Position numbers and translations under genes: made by a program
Part shown: positions 1-5,764 of the stretch, piece after piece
Layout of the letters: the number at the start of each line of letters is the position of its first letter
Position numbering within the stretch: the first letter of the stretch is position 1
Notes under the pieces: model-generated
The model's input: the letters and a program-made list of their open reading frames with translations, nothing else
Databases searched by the model: none
Told to the model about the DNA's origin: nothing
DNA from: an uncultured Anaerococcus sp.
Lineage (GTDB): Bacteria > Bacillota_A > Clostridia > Tissierellales > Peptoniphilaceae
DNA length: 6,583 nucleotides
Direction of reading: 5' to 3'
NCBI GenBank assembly: GCA_902488555.1
Contig: CABTWT010000063.1
Span: 1 to 6,583 of the forward strand

Positions 1-72
1 CTAAGACAAATGGTAAGAGCTGGAGACCTTGGTAGAAAAACTGGTAAAGGTTTCTACGATTACAGCAAATAA
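1..72 (+). CDS. hbd: 3-hydroxybutyryl-CoA dehydrogenase, C-terminal end (partial)
   Basis: Only the last 23 codons and the TAA stop are in the window; the gene enters from the left edge in frame 1. The visible peptide contains VRAGDLGRKTGKGFYDYSK. This closely matches the conserved C-terminus of the bacterial 3-hydroxyacyl/3-hydroxybutyryl-CoA dehydrogenase family, where GRKTGKGFYDY is typical. The cytosolic enzyme reversibly reduces acetoacetyl-CoA to 3-hydroxybutyryl-CoA with NAD(P)H. It lies 27 bp upstream of the thiolase, which makes its substrate, with no terminator between them, so the two are probably co-transcribed. The catalytic and nucleotide-binding regions lie outside the window, so substrate preference (short versus longer acyl chains) cannot be judged. 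Confidence 0.85.
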   Translation, partial: LRQMVRAGDLGRKTGKGFYDYSK

Positions 73-99
73 GACAATAATAAAAAGAAAGGAAATATA

Positions 100-1287
100 A
101 TGACAAGAAAAGTAGTAATAGCAAGCGCAGTAAGAACACCAGTAGGTTCATATGGTGGATCACTAAAATCAGTATCTGCAAAAGATCTAGGAATCACCGC
201 AGTAAAAGAAGCTATCAATAGAGCTGGCATCAAACCAGAAGATGTAGACGAAACAGTATTTGGCTGTGTACTACAAGCAGGCCAAGGACAAAACATAGCT
301 AGACAAGTATCTCTAGGAGCAGGAATCCCTAAAGAAAAACCAGCAATGACCCTAAATATCGTTTGTGGTTCAGGACTAAGAAGTGTATCCCTAGCAGCAC
401 AAATGATCAAAGCAGGAGATGCTGATGTAGTAGTAGCAGGTGGTACAGAATCTATGTCAAACGCTCCATACTTACTAACCAACGAAAGATGGGGAGCAAG
501 AATGGGAGACAAAAAAGTTGTCGATGAAATGATCAAAGACGGCCTTTGGGATGCATTCAATGACTACCACATGGGTATGACAGCAGAAAACATAGCTGAG
601 AAATTCGACCTATCACGTGAAGAACAAGACGAATTAGCAGCACTAAGCCAAAACAGAGCAGAAAAAGCACGTGCAGAAGGTAGATTCAAAGACGAAATCG
701 TACCAGTAGAAGTAAAAGATAGAAAAGGCAATGTAACTGTTGTTGACACAGACGAACACATCAGAGAAGGCGTAACAGCAGAAGGAATCTCAAAACTAAA
801 ACCAGCATTCAAGAGAGATGGTGGTACTGTAACAGCAGCAAACGCATCTGGACTAAATGATGGATCAGCAGCTCTAGTAGTAATGAGCGAAGAAAAAGCC
901 AAAGAACTAGGAGTAACACCACTAGCAACAATAGTATCATACGCAACAGAAGGTGTAGACCCAGCAATCATGGGAACAGGCCCAATCCCAACAGTAAGAA
1001 AAGCCCTAGAAAAAGCTGATCTAACACTAGAAGACATCGACCTAATCGAAGCAAACGAAGCATTCGCAGCCCAAGCCCTATCAGTAATCAAAGAACTAGG
1101 TCTAAACACAGACATAGTAAACGTAAACGGTGGAGCAATAGCAATAGGTCACCCAATCGGAGCAAGTGGAGCAAGAATCTTCACAACCCTACTACACGAA
1201 ATGCAAAAAAGAGATGCCAAAAAAGGTATCGCAACACTTTGTATAGGTGGCGGTATGGGTACAGCAGTAGTTGTAGAAAGACCATAA
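100..1287 (+). CDS. thlA: Acetyl-CoA acetyltransferase (biosynthetic thiolase)
   Basis: A 395-residue type II thiolase, complete and of normal family length. It condenses two acetyl-CoA into acetoacetyl-CoA (EC 2.3.1.9), the entry step of butyryl-CoA formation. The acyl-enzyme cysteine is Cys89 in [11 protein letters not shown]. The NEAFA motif is at 319-323, the catalytic His351 is in [16 protein letters not shown], and the deprotonating Cys381 is in CIGGGMGTA, so all catalytic residues are present. The ATG at 100 is supported by an AAAGGA-type ribosome binding site at about 88-93. The upstream neighbour is the 3-hydroxybutyryl-CoA dehydrogenase, the next enzyme in the pathway, and a strong terminator follows. 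Leucine is written mostly CTA and arginine mostly AGA, a polished codon pattern unlike the TTA-rich genes further right. This fits a highly expressed core metabolic gene. The gene name could equally be given as atoB or thl. Confidence 0.96.
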   Translation: MTRKVVIASAVRTPVGSYGGSLKSVSAKDLGITAVKEAINRAGIKPEDVDETVFGCVLQAGQGQNIARQVSLGAGIPKEKPAMTLNIVCGSGLRSVSLAAQMIKAGDADVVVAGGTESMSNAPYLLTNERWGARMGDKKVVDEMIKDGLWDAFNDYHMGMTAENIAEKFDLSREEQDELAALSQNRAEKARAEGRFKDEIVPVEVKDRKGNVTVVDTDEHIREGVTAEGISKLKPAFKRDGGTVTAANASGLNDGSAALVVMSEEKAKELGVTPLATIVSYATEGVDPAIMGTGPIPTVRKALEKADLTLEDIDLIEANEAFAAQALSVIKELGLNTDIVNVNGGAIAIGHPIGASGARIFTTLLHEMQKRDAKKGIATLCIGGGMGTAVVVERP

Positions 1288-1295
1288 TAACAAAT

Positions 1296-1336
1296 AACCC
1301 CAAAACCTCAACCAAAAAGGTTTTGGGGTTTTATCT
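1296..1336 (+). terminator. Rho-independent terminator of the hbd-thiolase operon
   Basis: A perfect 12-bp stem, AACCCCAAAACC (1296-1307) with GGTTTTGGGGTT (1319-1330), encloses an 11-nt loop. The T-run after it is short (TTTT at 1329-1332, partly inside the stem, then ATC). It begins 8 bases after the thiolase stop codon. The symmetrical stem could also act weakly on the minus strand, where an A-rich to T-rich flank exists. A second small dyad, CTGATTATCAG (1335-1345), follows at once. Confidence 0.88.
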
Positions 1337-1459
1337 GATTATCAGGAAATAGCCCATAGCAAATATCTTGACAATCAACTAATAGGCCAAAAATCACCAC
1401 AAATGTTTTAACAATATTGGCAAATTTACCTACAATGGCTAAATTCTAGCAAAAAGGTA

Positions 1460-1488
1460 TTGTATGTTATTTTCAAATCATATATAAT
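1460..1488 (+). promoter_or_regulatory. Predicted sigma-A promoter of the pilin gene
   Basis: A -35-like TTGTAT (1460-1465) and a perfect -10 TATAAT (1483-1488) are separated by the ideal 17 bp. This predicts a start near 1494-1496. It is the best-spaced consensus pair seen between the thiolase terminator and the pilin. The start site is inferred. Confidence 0.6.
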
Positions 1489-1511
1489 ATAGGCAACAAA
1501 GTAAATATTGT

Positions 1512-1537
1512 GCACTCATAGTGCGTAATCGCGTTAC
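1512..1537. repeat. Two abutting small dyads just downstream of the pilin promoter
   Basis: GCACT-CAT-AGTGC (1512-1524) is a perfect 5-bp inverted repeat. It is followed immediately by GTAAT-CGC-GTTAC (1525-1537), four Watson-Crick pairs plus a T-G pair. Both have 3-base centres and together occupy 26 bp about 25-50 bases after the -10 box. They could be a tandem operator for a dimeric repressor in DNA, or two small hairpins at the 5' end of the leader RNA. The sequence alone does not decide. Confidence 0.45.
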
Positions 1538-1582
1538 AAGTAGTTGAAATATAATCAGCGAATAATGTCAACCTATTACTTT

Positions 1583-1658
1583 CTTCTAAAGATTGACTCC
1601 GATCGAGCTAGGAAACCCTAGAAAAAATACTTGACGATTCTTCAAAGTATTTTAGAAG
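1583..1658 (+). promoter_or_regulatory. Structured leader element 1 (three-stem inverted repeats)
   Basis: CTTCTAAA (1583-1590) is the exact reverse complement of TTTAGAAG (1651-1658). Between them lie a compact hairpin, CTAGG-AAAC-CCTAG (1608-1621), and a 9-bp hairpin, AAAATACTT (1624-1632) with AAGTATTTT (1645-1653). The outer stem and the 9-bp hairpin share bases 1651-1653, so they compete at their edges or form a three-way junction with a shortened arm. This nesting suggests a folded regulatory RNA. The family is not recognised. Confidence 0.4.
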
Positions 1659-1680
1659 TTTTATCAAAAGAATCAAACAG

Positions 1681-1775
1681 ATTAGATACACTATATTTTC
1701 TCACGGGAAAATGCTAGCCTACATAAACAGTAGATACTTAAATCACATAGCGTTGGGAAAAGAAGTGTATCAAAT
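1681..1775 (+). promoter_or_regulatory. Structured leader element 2 ending next to the pilin RBS
   Basis: GATACACT (1685-1692) pairs exactly with AGTGTATC (1764-1771). After one A-A mismatch the stem continues as ATT (1681-1683) with AAT (1773-1775), giving 11 pairs around 71 nt. Inside lie ATTTTC (1695-1700) with GAAAAT (1707-1712) and CTAC (1719-1722) with GTAG (1730-1733). The closing stem ends 23 nt before the Shine-Dalgarno sequence (1799-1805), so its folding could influence translation initiation. The function is inference. Confidence 0.4.
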
Positions 1776-1816
1776 TGCTTTTTCGCAAAATACAAGACAA
1801 AGGAGAAAAAAACAAA

Positions 1817-4000
1817 ATGAAAAAAGCAACAAATAGAATTTTGTCATTCTTAACAGCTTTTGCAATGGTAATCGGTGTATTAGTAGCTCCATTCACAAGC
1901 GCTAATGCTGCTGAAGATGGAACTGGTGAAACAACAACAGAAGCTACAGAAACAAAATCTGTTACTGTTCACAAAATCTTGCTAACAAAAGCAGCTTTAG
2001 ATGCTCATGACAAAGACAAGAAATATGATGGTAAAGAAGTAGATATCAAAACTTTCTTCCATGCAGATGCAAAAGAAATTGATGGAGTTTATTTCAAACT
2101 TCAAAAATTAAATGATGATGTAGCTGACGCAGACATCGATGTAACAAATGATGATCAATGGACAGATGTAGCAGGAAAAGACGGACTAACAGGATCTCAA
2201 GATGCGAAAGGTAATGTTGTCGATAAGAAAGATACAAAAACTGAAAGAGTAGCTGGTCTTAAGATTGATACAGCTGGGCTAAAAGGAACTTACAGAATAG
2301 TTGAAGATTTAGAAAAATCAACATACAAAGGTGATGAAGGTGAACTTCTAGCTGCATCAAAAGCAGTTCCAACACTTCTTACACTACCTATTGAAAATGA
2401 AAAAGGTATCATTGAAGAAGCTCACGTTTATCCTAAAAATACTCAAGAAAAACCAGAAATCGATAAAAACTTTGCTGCTAAAAATGGTCTAGGAACTGTT
2501 GAAGATAAAAATGGCAACAAAGATGCTGGTGCTAATTATGATAACTACCAAAAAGAAAAAGCTACAGTAACAGCTAATCTTGGTAAACAAATCCCATACG
2601 AAGTAAAAACAAAAATCAAAAAAGATTCTCATTATCAAAAATTAGTATGGAACGATAACATGACAAAAGGTCTAACATACCAAAAAGACCTTAAAGTTGA
2701 AGGTGCTGGACTTGCAAAAGACGATAAAAATGACGATTACTTTGTAACAGAAACAGACAGAGGATTTACATTAGTATTAAAAGAATCTGGTCTTAAAAAA
2801 GTAGAAGACGCTGCTAAAGCAGGCGATGTTGAAATTAAATTAACATACTCTGCAAAAATAAACGGCGAAGCAGTAGTTGATAAACCAGAACTAAACGATA
2901 TAGCACTTGACTATGCAAATAAACCTGGTAAAGATAGCGAACCAAAAGAGTTGACACCTGTTGATAAAGAAATTACCGTTAAAAAATCTTGGGATATCAC
3001 AGGTGACGATACAATTACAGAAGCTGATAAAGGTGTAACAGCTTACTTTACACTTCAAAAGAAAAATGAAAAGGGTGAATGGGAAGACGTTGAAACAGTT
3101 GAAAAAACTGTACCACAAACAAAAGAACCAGCAGCTCAAGATTCATTCACACACACATTTAAAGAACTTGATGAAAATGGAACATATAGAGTAGTTGAGT
3201 CTGTAAAAGGTTACGAAGCTGACTATCAAAAATATAACCCAGAAACAGGCGAAATTGAAATCGTAGACCACAAAGACACAGATAACCCAGACAGACTTAA
3301 CCCAACAGAACCAAAAGTTCAACTTGGTGGAAGAAAATTCGTTAAAACAAATAACGAAGATAAAACTAGCGATAAACTAGAAAGACTTGTAGGAGCAGAA
3401 TTCTGGGTTAAAAATGCAGATGATAAATATCTAGTAGCAAAAGCGCCAGCTGATAAAAAAGCAGTAAAAACTGCAAAAGACGAATTAGATGCTGCAGTTG
3501 AAAAATACAATAAAATGGATACAGATACTCAAAAATCTGAAGAAGGACAAACAGCAAAAGCTGATGTTGATGCAAAACAAAAAGCATACAATGAAGTAGT
3601 ATTTGCTAACGCATCAGAATATACTTGGGAAGCAGCACCAACAGAAGATCAACCAGACAACAGAGTAGTTCTAAAATCTGATGAAGAAGGTAGATTTGAA
3701 ATTTCAGGTCTTGAATACAAAAAAGGCTACAAGTTAGAAGAAAAAACAGCACCAAAAGGATTTGCTAAACTTCAATCTGATGAAGAATTCGAAGTAAAAG
3801 ATGGTTCTTATGCAAGTACAAATGCTGAACTTCAATACAATAAAGATAATGCTGACAATGGATACGGTCTACAAATCAAGAACAAGAACGTAACAATCCC
3901 ACAAACTGGTGGTATTGGTTCACTAATCTTCATCGTAGCAGGTCTTGCAATCATGGGACTAGCATTCGTAATGAAGAGAAGAAACACTGTTGAAGCTTAA
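1817..4000 (+). CDS. SpaH/EbpB-like sortase-anchored major pilin (backbone fimbrial subunit)
   Basis: A 727-residue surface protein starting at ATG 1817, which has AAAGGAG at 1799-1805. An in-frame TTG at 1775 lacks a ribosome binding site and would spoil the signal peptide. In order: a Sec signal peptide (1 to about 32, ending ANAA); an N-terminal pilin domain (about 47-200); a pilin motif HVYPKN with Lys207, the residue by which sortase C links subunits in this family; a fimbrial isopeptide D2 domain (about 217-370, with GKQIPYEV and closing YANK); a Cna-B-like domain (about 384-490, VKKSWD with YRVVES); a last domain (about 503-690) with the degenerate E-box YKLEEKTAPKGF (Glu642); the sorting signal IPQTG (694-698); a hydrophobic helix (about 700-718); and a KRR tail. 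Domain boundaries are by eye. The role is pilus shaft and adhesion at the cell wall. No sortase or minor pilin gene adjoins it here, and terminators flank it, so it is probably monocistronic. Confidence 0.9.
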   Translation: MKKATNRILSFLTAFAMVIGVLVAPFTSANAAEDGTGETTTEATETKSVTVHKILLTKAALDAHDKDKKYDGKEVDIKTFFHADAKEIDGVYFKLQKLNDDVADADIDVTNDDQWTDVAGKDGLTGSQDAKGNVVDKKDTKTERVAGLKIDTAGLKGTYRIVEDLEKSTYKGDEGELLAASKAVPTLLTLPIENEKGIIEEAHVYPKNTQEKPEIDKNFAAKNGLGTVEDKNGNKDAGANYDNYQKEKATVTANLGKQIPYEVKTKIKKDSHYQKLVWNDNMTKGLTYQKDLKVEGAGLAKDDKNDDYFVTETDRGFTLVLKESGLKKVEDAAKAGDVEIKLTYSAKINGEAVVDKPELNDIALDYANKPGKDSEPKELTPVDKEITVKKSWDITGDDTITEADKGVTAYFTLQKKNEKGEWEDVETVEKTVPQTKEPAAQDSFTHTFKELDENGTYRVVESVKGYEADYQKYNPETGEIEIVDHKDTDNPDRLNPTEPKVQLGGRKFVKTNNEDKTSDKLERLVGAEFWVKNADDKYLVAKAPADKKAVKTAKDELDAAVEKYNKMDTDTQKSEEGQTAKADVDAKQKAYNEVVFANASEYTWEAAPTEDQPDNRVVLKSDEEGRFEISGLEYKKGYKLEEKTAPKGFAKLQSDEEFEVKDGSYASTNAELQYNKDNADNGYGLQIKNKNVTIPQTGGIGSLIFIVAGLAIMGLAFVMKRRNTVEA

Positions 4001-4045
4001 TCGCTGATATAGTAACAAAAAACTTAATAAGAAAAAGCAATATGA

Positions 4046-4076
4046 GAGCTCAGGGCAAATTCCTGAGTTCTTTTTT
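4046..4076 (+). terminator. Rho-independent terminator of the pilin gene
   Basis: GAGCTCAGG (4046-4054) pairs with CCTGAGTTC (4062-4070), a 9-bp stem with one G-T pair and a 7-nt loop, followed directly by six Ts (4071-4076). It lies 46 bp after the pilin stop and only 18 bp before the ATG of the next gene, leaving little room for a separate promoter after it. Confidence 0.9.
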
Positions 4077-4094
4077 ACAATAGGAGAGTTATTT

Positions 4095-4892
4095 ATGACA
4101 AATAATGATATAAAAAAAATTCTAAATGACTTGATTCAAGAAGTTGATAATATTAATGATAATACTGACAAGATGAGAAATCAGATTGATGTATTGCTCA
4201 AAGAGATTGAGCCTAGTGAATCTAAGAGAATTATTAACGAAGAAATAATTTATAGAGATTTTAAGAAAAATATGGACTATGGAGGCACACCCAATCTAAT
4301 AACAGCTTTTTTAATCCTTGTTGTTTTTATAGCACCTACATTTGCCTTAAAGATGTCAAATAATAGTGATAATTCTGTACTAATATTAAATGTAATATCA
4401 TTTGTTTTAATAGCTGCTTTAATTGGCTATGTTAAATTCTATATATTAAGTCCTAATGAGGAATTAATGAAAAAATCATATTTTACTCTTAAAGATACGT
4501 TAGAAGATTATAGCATTGATAAGAGTAAGGTTATAGAACAACTACTTTCCAAATATGATTATCAAAAAGATATAATAAGCTATATTACAAAGTCACTAAT
4601 AGTATCAGGAATTTTAGGTTTTTTTTCTTTAATTATTAATTTAGTTAAGTACTGGGGGAATCCTAAGGCAGATACTTATATGTATAGCGAAGAATTTTTA
4701 TCTTCTGTAATTTTTTTAGCTGTAACTCTATTGTCTATAGCTTCGCTATGTTTTGTCTTTCTTTATGAGCTAAAAACTAAGTATTTATTTTTCAATGCTA
4801 TAAAAAATCTACAAATAGAAATAGATTCCCATGACAACAAGACAATTAAGAATATCATTATTGTTAATGAAATGAATAATGATAATTTATAA
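4095..4892 (+). CDS. Hypothetical four-helix membrane protein with N-terminal coiled coil
   Basis: A 265-residue protein that I do not recognise. ATG 4095 has a good AGGAG at 4082-4086, 8 bp upstream. Residues 1-60 are charged and helical with a heptad-like pattern (IKKILNDLIQEVDNIND onward), suggesting a cytoplasmic coiled coil. Four hydrophobic segments follow, at about 67-86, 94-117, 164-186 and 201-224. They form two hairpins separated by a hydrophilic helical stretch (about 120-162). The C-terminus is Asn-rich and hydrophilic. No catalytic motif, signal peptide or sorting signal is visible. Leucine is mostly TTA, unlike the CTA-rich thiolase, which suggests low expression or a different origin. 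It sits just beyond the pilin terminator, so it may be expressed by read-through. A role linked to the pilin is possible but unsupported. Confidence 0.75.
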   Translation: MTNNDIKKILNDLIQEVDNINDNTDKMRNQIDVLLKEIEPSESKRIINEEIIYRDFKKNMDYGGTPNLITAFLILVVFIAPTFALKMSNNSDNSVLILNVISFVLIAALIGYVKFYILSPNEELMKKSYFTLKDTLEDYSIDKSKVIEQLLSKYDYQKDIISYITKSLIVSGILGFFSLIINLVKYWGNPKADTYMYSEEFLSSVIFLAVTLLSIASLCFVFLYELKTKYLFFNAIKNLQIEIDSHDNKTIKNIIIVNEMNNDNL

Positions 4893-5047
4893 ATATTTAT
4901 TAAATTAAAAATCTAAGTTCTTTTGTATTCACAAAAAATGATAGTAATTAAAAGTTATTCAAATTGTGATGAAATAGATAAATCTATATAGATGTAGTAC
5001 TCATACATATATAACGATTGCTGATTTTTATATATACAAATATCTGA

Positions 5048-5179
5048 TTGAGAGTCCTATCATTTGAACACCAAGCTAAAAAAACAAAGGGTCTTATGGG
5101 ACATTTTAAAACTCAAATATGTGTAAGAAATTCTAATAAGGGCGAGATTATTAAAGAAATGGAGATTGTGTATGAATAA
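5048..5179 (+). pseudogene. Short open frame ahead of the small gene; possible gene remnant or leader ORF
   Basis: An open frame runs from TTG 5048 to TAA 5177-5179 (43 codons), with an internal ATG at 5096 giving 27 residues (MGHFKTQICVRNSNKGEI and on to VYE). Neither start has a convincing ribosome binding site. The composition looks protein-like, and the stop overlaps the start of the next gene (ATG 5172), an arrangement typical of translational coupling. It may be the 3' remnant of a decayed gene, a short upstream ORF, or chance. I recognise no family. The preceding 4893-5047 stretch shows only AT-rich DNA and a small dyad, TAGAT-AA-ATCTA (4975-4986). Confidence 0.25.
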
Positions 5180-5429
5180 AAAATATAAGAATATAAAATT
5201 CACAAATGAAGATATTGTATTGATTAATGAAGTAATCAATGAATTGGGCTTCAATGGATCTAATAATCATTCTGATATCCTAGATAGCCTTTCTTTAGAT
5301 GATGTATTAATAAAAAAACCAAGTGAAAACATTTTTGCAGTACTCAAAAAATACAAGCTATTTAAACCATTTACGAATCTGACTGATGAAGGCAAAAAAA
5401 AGCTGATATACAAGGCTCATTTACTATGA
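5172..5429 (+). CDS. Small hypothetical protein, possibly winged-helix-like
   Basis: An 85-residue protein of unknown function. ATG 5172 is preferred because GGAG (5161-5164) lies 7 bp upstream; an in-frame TTG at 5166 is too close to that site. The sequence is hydrophilic and helical with no signal peptide, membrane segment or cysteine cluster. The C-terminal half, with hydrophobic helix positions (NIFAVLKKYKLFK) followed by LTDEGKKKL, resembles the third helix and wing end of small winged-helix regulators, where an LTxEGKxL motif is common. This is a weak pattern call, not a family assignment. Its start overlaps the stop of a short upstream frame by several bases. A hairpin pair ending in a T-run lies 60-80 bp downstream, so it seems to form its own transcription unit. 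Confidence 0.55.
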   Translation: MNKKYKNIKFTNEDIVLINEVINELGFNGSNNHSDILDSLSLDDVLIKKPSENIFAVLKKYKLFKPFTNLTDEGKKKLIYKAHLL

Positions 5430-5451
5430 TGATGTTATAAAAACTAATTTT

Positions 5452-5477
5452 CCATGGATAGGATAATCTATTCATGG
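5452..5477. repeat. 10-bp inverted repeat downstream of the small gene
   Basis: CCATGGATAG (5452-5461) and CTATTCATGG (5468-5477) form a 10-bp stem with a single G-T pair and a 6-nt loop. No T-run follows, so it is not itself a standard terminator. It lies 22 bp after the stop of the small gene and just ahead of a true terminator. It may stabilise the 3' end of the mRNA. Confidence 0.55.
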
Positions 5478-5488
5478 TATCAGACCAC

Positions 5489-5515
5489 AAGGCAAGCTTT
5501 AGGCTTGTCTTTTTT
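5489..5515 (+). terminator. Rho-independent terminator of the small hypothetical gene
   Basis: GGCAAGC (5491-5497) pairs with GCTTGTC (5503-5509), with one G-T pair and the loop TTTAG. It is extended by AA (5489-5490) with TT, and the T-run continues to 5515. The nearest upstream gene on this strand is the 85-residue protein ending at 5429. Confidence 0.8.
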
Positions 5516-5540
5516 ATTCTTTTATCATAGATATTAGTTT

Positions 5541-5582
5541 TATCCTTGCATCCTTGCTAGGATAAGTGCTACGAAGGATCTT
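5541..5582. repeat. REP-like short repeat, copy 1
   Basis: The element has a small hairpin, ATCCT-TGCT-AGGAT (5550-5563), then CGAAGGATCTT (5572-5582). The octamer ATCCTTGC occurs twice in tandem (5542-5549 and 5550-5557), so AAGGAT (5574-5579) can pair with either copy in competition with the small hairpin. It shares CATCCT, CTAGGA and the 11-base CGAAGGATCTT with the element at 6359-6417 in the same order and orientation. It lies in the gene-free stretch 5430-5764, which otherwise holds two hairpins on its left, an inverted repeat at 5614-5653 and the antitoxin promoter. Confidence 0.5.
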
Positions 5583-5613
5583 GCCCTGTATAGCTTAAAT
5601 ATTATTTAAATAG

Positions 5614-5653
5614 GTCTATTCATCATTCATTTTGATAAGCTTATTGAATAGAC
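5614..5653. repeat. 9-bp inverted repeat upstream of the antitoxin gene
   Basis: GTCTATTCA (5614-5622) is the exact reverse complement of TGAATAGAC (5645-5653), separated by 22 bp that contain the palindrome ATAAGCTTAT (5635-5644). TCTATTCAT also appears in the hairpin at 5452-5477. It lies about 60 bp upstream of the antitoxin promoter. It could be an operator, but it is far for the usual Phd autoregulatory site. Confidence 0.4.
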
Positions 5654-5713
5654 TCCATTATGTAATAGGTTGGATATATTATTTTTAAATCTGTTTGTGA
5701 TTAAGATATATAA

Positions 5714-5741
5714 TTGAAAATGTATAAAATAATGATATAAT
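5714..5741 (+). promoter_or_regulatory. Predicted promoter of the toxin-antitoxin locus
   Basis: TTGAAA (5714-5719) and TATAAT (5736-5741) are spaced by 16 bp. Transcription would start near 5747-5749, leaving a very short leader in front of the Shine-Dalgarno AAAGGAG (5749-5755) and ATG 5765. A second TATAAT at 5709-5714 has no matching -35. Confidence 0.55.
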
Positions 5742-5764
5742 TATGATAAAAGGAGTTATAAATT

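Larger units (their letters stand above)
1333..1816 (+). other. Gene-free region: pilin promoter and long leader
   Basis: No convincing reading frame was found on either strand. The stretch separates the thiolase terminator from the pilin start. It contains one good promoter (1460-1488), two abutting dyads (1512-1537) and two larger nested sets of inverted repeats (1583-1658 and 1681-1775), and it ends at the pilin ribosome binding site. If transcription starts near 1495, the pilin mRNA carries an untranslated leader of about 320 nt. I could not match the sequence to a known riboswitch or T-box core. Confidence 0.6.

Noticed and set aside
60..1115. Antisense open frames opposite the thiolase
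   Set aside because: They are long only because of the thiolase's biased codons. Their products are Ser/Ala/Thr-rich low-complexity sequence, with no start signals.
1368..1396. TTGACA at 1368-1373 as a pilin promoter
   Set aside because: No -10-like sequence lies 16-18 bp downstream.
1593..1659. TTGACT (1593-1598) and TTGACG (1631-1636) as further -35 boxes
   Set aside because: Neither has a -10 at workable spacing, and both sit within the inverted-repeat leader.
1775..1816. TTG start at 1775 adding 14 residues to the pilin
   Set aside because: It has no ribosome binding site. The ATG at 1817 has AAAGGAG and gives a standard signal peptide.
1490..1816. Known riboswitch or T-box in the pilin leader (cyclic-di-GMP, SAM, preQ1 and T-box cores considered)
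   Set aside because: None of the conserved core strings I know for these classes is visible, so it is reported only as structured leader.
1711..1836. 41-codon open frame starting at ATG 1711 and overlapping the pilin start, as a possible leader peptide
   Set aside because: The only purine-rich sequence before it is too close to the ATG. The frame lies inside stem-forming sequence, and its last third simply reads the pilin start region in another frame. There is no run of one amino acid that would suggest attenuation.
2891..3510. Antisense open frames opposite the pilin
   Set aside because: The products are Phe/Cys- or Ser-rich shadows of a Lys/Glu/Asp-rich gene, with no ribosome binding sites.
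5060..5254. Minus-strand open frame opposite the small hypothetical gene
   Set aside because: It overlaps the better-supported plus-strand gene and has no ribosome binding site. Its Phe/Leu/Ser-rich product follows from AT-rich DNA.
5430..5764. CRISPR array or attachment site among the short repeats
   Set aside because: The repeats are few, short and unevenly spaced, with no regular spacer pattern, integrase or tRNA end.
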